Positions 4,593 to 6,778 of a stretch of 6,778 nt of DNA are shown here, piece after piece. The stretch is taken from the NCBI GenBank assembly GCA_020629995.1, contig JAHDCH010000142.1, positions 1 through 6,778 on the forward strand. The letters are read 5' to 3'. Both the position numbers and the translations under genes were made by a program. The notes below the pieces were generated by a model that searched no databases, was not told the origin of the DNA, and was given only the letters and a program-made list of their open reading frames with translations. This DNA is from Pseudaestuariivita sp. Lineage in GTDB: Bacteria > Pseudomonadota > Alphaproteobacteria > Rhodobacterales > Rhodobacteraceae. Within the stretch, counting starts at the first letter, position 1; each line of letters begins with the position of its first letter.

Positions 4593-6778
4593 TGAACCGC
4601 TACTTTGTCTCCCCCACCGCCGAGCCCGCTGATCTGCACGACAGCAAGGACCAGCGTTTTGCCGTGCATCTTGCGCCAGACACCCGCCCTCAGGCCTCCG
4701 GCCAAGACGCGCGGGACCTTGTCAAAGCTTTCGTCGCGGATGCCCCCAAGGCGCGGTTCTACGTCGCGCGCCTCACCGGCGCGGGCACGTTCGGCACGCC
4801 GCAGGCACTGACTCAGCCGCTGGCGCTGCCGGATGCCGCCTTTGATCTGTGGGGCTGGCTGGACAGCCGTCAGCCCGCCGAGGACGACGCCGTAGCCCGG
4901 TATTGGCTGGGCCGCGACCCGGGCACGCCCCTGAACGAGGCCGGAGATGGCAGCAAGGACGCAACGGTCGAGCTGACCGATAACAGCGTGATTGCGGCGA
5001 TGGACCTGTTGCGCGGCTCGCTCAACTGGCCTGCGCCTTTGCCGCAGGGCGCGGGCCTCGTGCACCTTGTTGAAAGCGTGGGCCTTGATCCTGTGAAGGA
5101 CCCGCATGTCGTCTTTCCCTGGTGGGACGCAACTCCTCCCGCCGCGCCCACGGGCAAGTGGTACGGGGCCACCGGTGCGGCGCAGGACATCCCTGCAAAT
5201 CCCGCGCCAGACACGCTCGAGGACGCGATCCTGCTGACCGTGGGCGGGTTTGAGGTGATCACCCGGTTCCTGAGGCCCTTCCCGGTGATCGACGGCTATC
5301 AGGACGACGGCTGGATCACACCCGGCTGGGCTGACACCAGAACCGTGACGCAGCTGCGCCGCGCGCGGACGGCGTTTGGTGCGGCTCTGGCGCCGCTGCC
5401 TGCGCTTGCGGAATTCGAACTGCCAAAGCCTGATCCGGCATCCAACACCCCTGCCCCGGACGAGACCAAGTTTGCACAATGGGTCGAGACCAGCGGCACG
5501 GCGTTGCTCCTGGACCCGCTGGACGTGGCTTTCAGCCGTGAGGGACGGCTGTGGGACACGCTGATCGAAGTGGCGGCCGAAGTGGCGGGTCTCGCTGGCC
5601 TGAAGCTGGCCGATCCGGCAGCGCTGAATTTTGAGAAAACCCAGTTTCAACCGGGCGACCTGAAACGCGAAGTCAACCTGCCCATCGAGGCCGAAATCGT
5701 CGGCAGTACCGACAAATCCGCGCAGGCAGAGCCAAAACCCGGCGCTTTGGAAAAAGCTCTGGTCGAGGTCAATCAATTGTCCACCGAGCTCGCAGAGCCG
5801 GACATCCTGCTGAATGTCACATGCGCCTATATTTCCAAATGCCTCGAGGGTTGGGAAAACCTTTTGGCGGACGCCAAAACGGTGGATCCCATCGCGAGCA
5901 TGGCCTTTGCCCGCGACGTCGAAGCGGCCTTTCGCGCCTATTTTTCGGGGCCCGGGCCAGATCTGGCCGCCGACCTGCGCGCCGACATGGGCGACTTCTT
6001 GATGGAACGGCTGCAAGCCAGGATCAAAAAGGAAAAAGGCGCTGACCGCGTGACCAAAGCGTTGGCCGCGCTGGACTGGCCAAGGACGCGGTTCACGCAG
6101 ACCGGTGCGGTGGCCAATGACCCATTGCGCCCGCTTGCTGCCCCGCCTGCCGATATGGCCGATCTGCTGCTGGGTGACGGCACGCCACCCGGCCATATCA
6201 AGGCTTATCAGGCGCGCATCTTTGGTCAGGTCACCTCGGACGTCTTTGTTGCCGACCTCGAACCGCAGCCCCTGAACATCGTGGCCAGCGACGGGTTTGC
6301 CGCCGAAGACCTCGAGGCGATTTCCGAACACACGACGGGTCTTGGCCTGATCATCGGTGCGCAGCATCCTTCGGACACGGCTTCCGGGGTTCTGGACAGC
6401 GCAGCCCATGCCAATGCGGCGGCGCTCGAATTAACCCAAGATGGCGCAACCACCTCGCTGGACCCGGTGATCGAACCTTCGACGCTGGTGGCCAATTTCG
6501 GACAGGTCGAAATTGGCCTGCCCTATCACGGATTGCCGCAGATCGGGCGGTTGGTGGCCCCCATGCGCCTCCAAGACGACACGGCGACGGGGCTCAGCGT
6601 GCCGCTGCCCCACGAGGTGACCCATGCAACATACGGCGCAGGGCTGCGTGCGCTGCCGCCTCTGGCATATGGGTACACGTACTTTGCCCTGCCCTACTAC
6701 GTGTCGAACTATGGCTTTCTGCCCCTGGGGATCAGCGCGGAGGACGATCGCACGCGCCCGGCCACGCCCACCAGCCTG
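4592..6778 (+). CDS. Large protein of unknown function, coupled to the upstream giant gene (3' end missing)
   Basis: ATG at 4592 overlaps the upstream TGA by one base, and the frame stays open for 729 codons to the window edge, so the gene continues beyond it. The protein starts MNRYFVSPTAEPADLHD, with no signal peptide or membrane anchor. Residues 1-272 are Trp-rich (FDLWGWLD, YWLGRDPG, VVFPWWDAT, GKWYGATG). A Pro-rich linker (ELPKPDPASNTPAPDE) follows at about 273-292, and a second Ala/Pro/Lys linker lies at about 370-388. Residues about 388-495 are helical (LEKALVEVNQLSTELAEP to MERLQARIKKEKG) and hold the only two cysteines, in CAYISKC. The rest is beta-like, ending in an aromatic-rich piece (LAYGYTYFALPYYV). 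I see no enzymatic motif and do not recognise a named family. The operon position implies it works with the upstream protein. The coding call is strong; the function is unknown. Confidence 0.93.
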   Translation, partial: MNRYFVSPTAEPADLHDSKDQRFAVHLAPDTRPQASGQDARDLVKAFVADAPKARFYVARLTGAGTFGTPQALTQPLALPDAAFDLWGWLDSRQPAEDDAVARYWLGRDPGTPLNEAGDGSKDATVELTDNSVIAAMDLLRGSLNWPAPLPQGAGLVHLVESVGLDPVKDPHVVFPWWDATPPAAPTGKWYGATGAAQDIPANPAPDTLEDAILLTVGGFEVITRFLRPFPVIDGYQDDGWITPGWADTRTVTQLRRARTAFGAALAPLPALAEFELPKPDPASNTPAPDETKFAQWVETSGTALLLDPLDVAFSREGRLWDTLIEVAAEVAGLAGLKLADPAALNFEKTQFQPGDLKREVNLPIEAEIVGSTDKSAQAEPKPGALEKALVEVNQLSTELAEPDILLNVTCAYISKCLEGWENLLADAKTVDPIASMAFARDVEAAFRAYFSGPGPDLAADLRADMGDFLMERLQARIKKEKGADRVTKALAALDWPRTRFTQTGAVANDPLRPLAAPPADMADLLLGDGTPPGHIKAYQARIFGQVTSDVFVADLEPQPLNIVASDGFAAEDLEAISEHTTGLGLIIGAQHPSDTASGVLDSAAHANAAALELTQDGATTSLDPVIEPSTLVANFGQVEIGLPYHGLPQIGRLVAPMRLQDDTATGLSVPLPHEVTHATYGAGLRALPPLAYGYTYFALPYYVSNYGFLPLGISAEDDRTRPATPTSL
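6490..6518. repeat. Perfect 11-bp inverted repeat inside the second gene
   Basis: GGCCAATTTCG (6490-6500) is followed after a 7-base loop (GACAGGT) by its exact reverse complement CGAAATTGGCC (6508-6518). In the mRNA it could form an 11-bp stem-loop; in DNA it is a palindromic site with AT-rich half-site centres in a GC-rich setting. It lies in coding sequence for VANFGQVEIGL. No T-run follows, so it is not a standard intrinsic terminator. It could be coincidental. Confidence 0.6.

Noticed and set aside
4475..6409. 644-codon open frame on the minus strand
   Set aside because: It is codon-aligned antisense to the second gene for the same reason; the sense frame has only a TTA at 6431 near its beginning. 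It spans the tight TGATG junction of two clearly coding sense genes.
6431..6436. TTAACC, half of a CtrA-type site
   Set aside because: There is no second TTAA at the required seven-base spacing, and it lies inside a coding region.

Overview
The window is entirely protein-coding on the + strand. It holds two very large genes, and both run off the window. It looks like a GC-rich bacterial chromosome (roughly 60-65 % G+C by eye) with strong G/C preference at third codon positions and very few TTA, CTA or TCA codons. That base and codon use would suit an alphaproteobacterium of the Rhodobacterales/Roseobacter type. This taxonomic guess rests on composition and codon style only, with no marker gene to support it.

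Layout: (1) positions 3-4592 are the 3' portion (at least 1529 residues) of a giant modular protein. In order, it has a mixed alpha/beta N-terminal region containing six cysteines, a Gly/Pro linker, about 640 residues of almost uninterrupted amphipathic helix with clear heptads, a short Gly-rich hinge with a five-residue Leu/Phe-Pro-Asp repeat, a beta-rich C-terminal domain with long hydrophobic stretches, and a very basic 22-residue tail. (2) Positions 4592-6778 are the first 729 residues of a second large protein. Its start codon shares one base with the stop codon of the first gene (TGATG), so the two are almost certainly co-translated. It has no signal peptide, a Trp-rich N-terminal half, a helical middle with the protein's only two cysteines, and a beta-like distal half ending in an aromatic-rich strand segment at the window edge.

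I cannot assign an established function or gene symbol to either protein. From memory, and unchecked, the C-terminal beta domain of the first and the aromatic segment near the end of the second resemble recurrent segments of large uncharacterised proteins in Actinobacteria, Myxococcota and Burkholderia. The most economical reading is a conserved multi-gene locus of giant structural or surface-type proteins whose role is unknown. I see no promoter, terminator, RNA gene, mobile element, CRISPR array or intergenic gap. Two long open frames on the opposite strand are codon-usage shadows.
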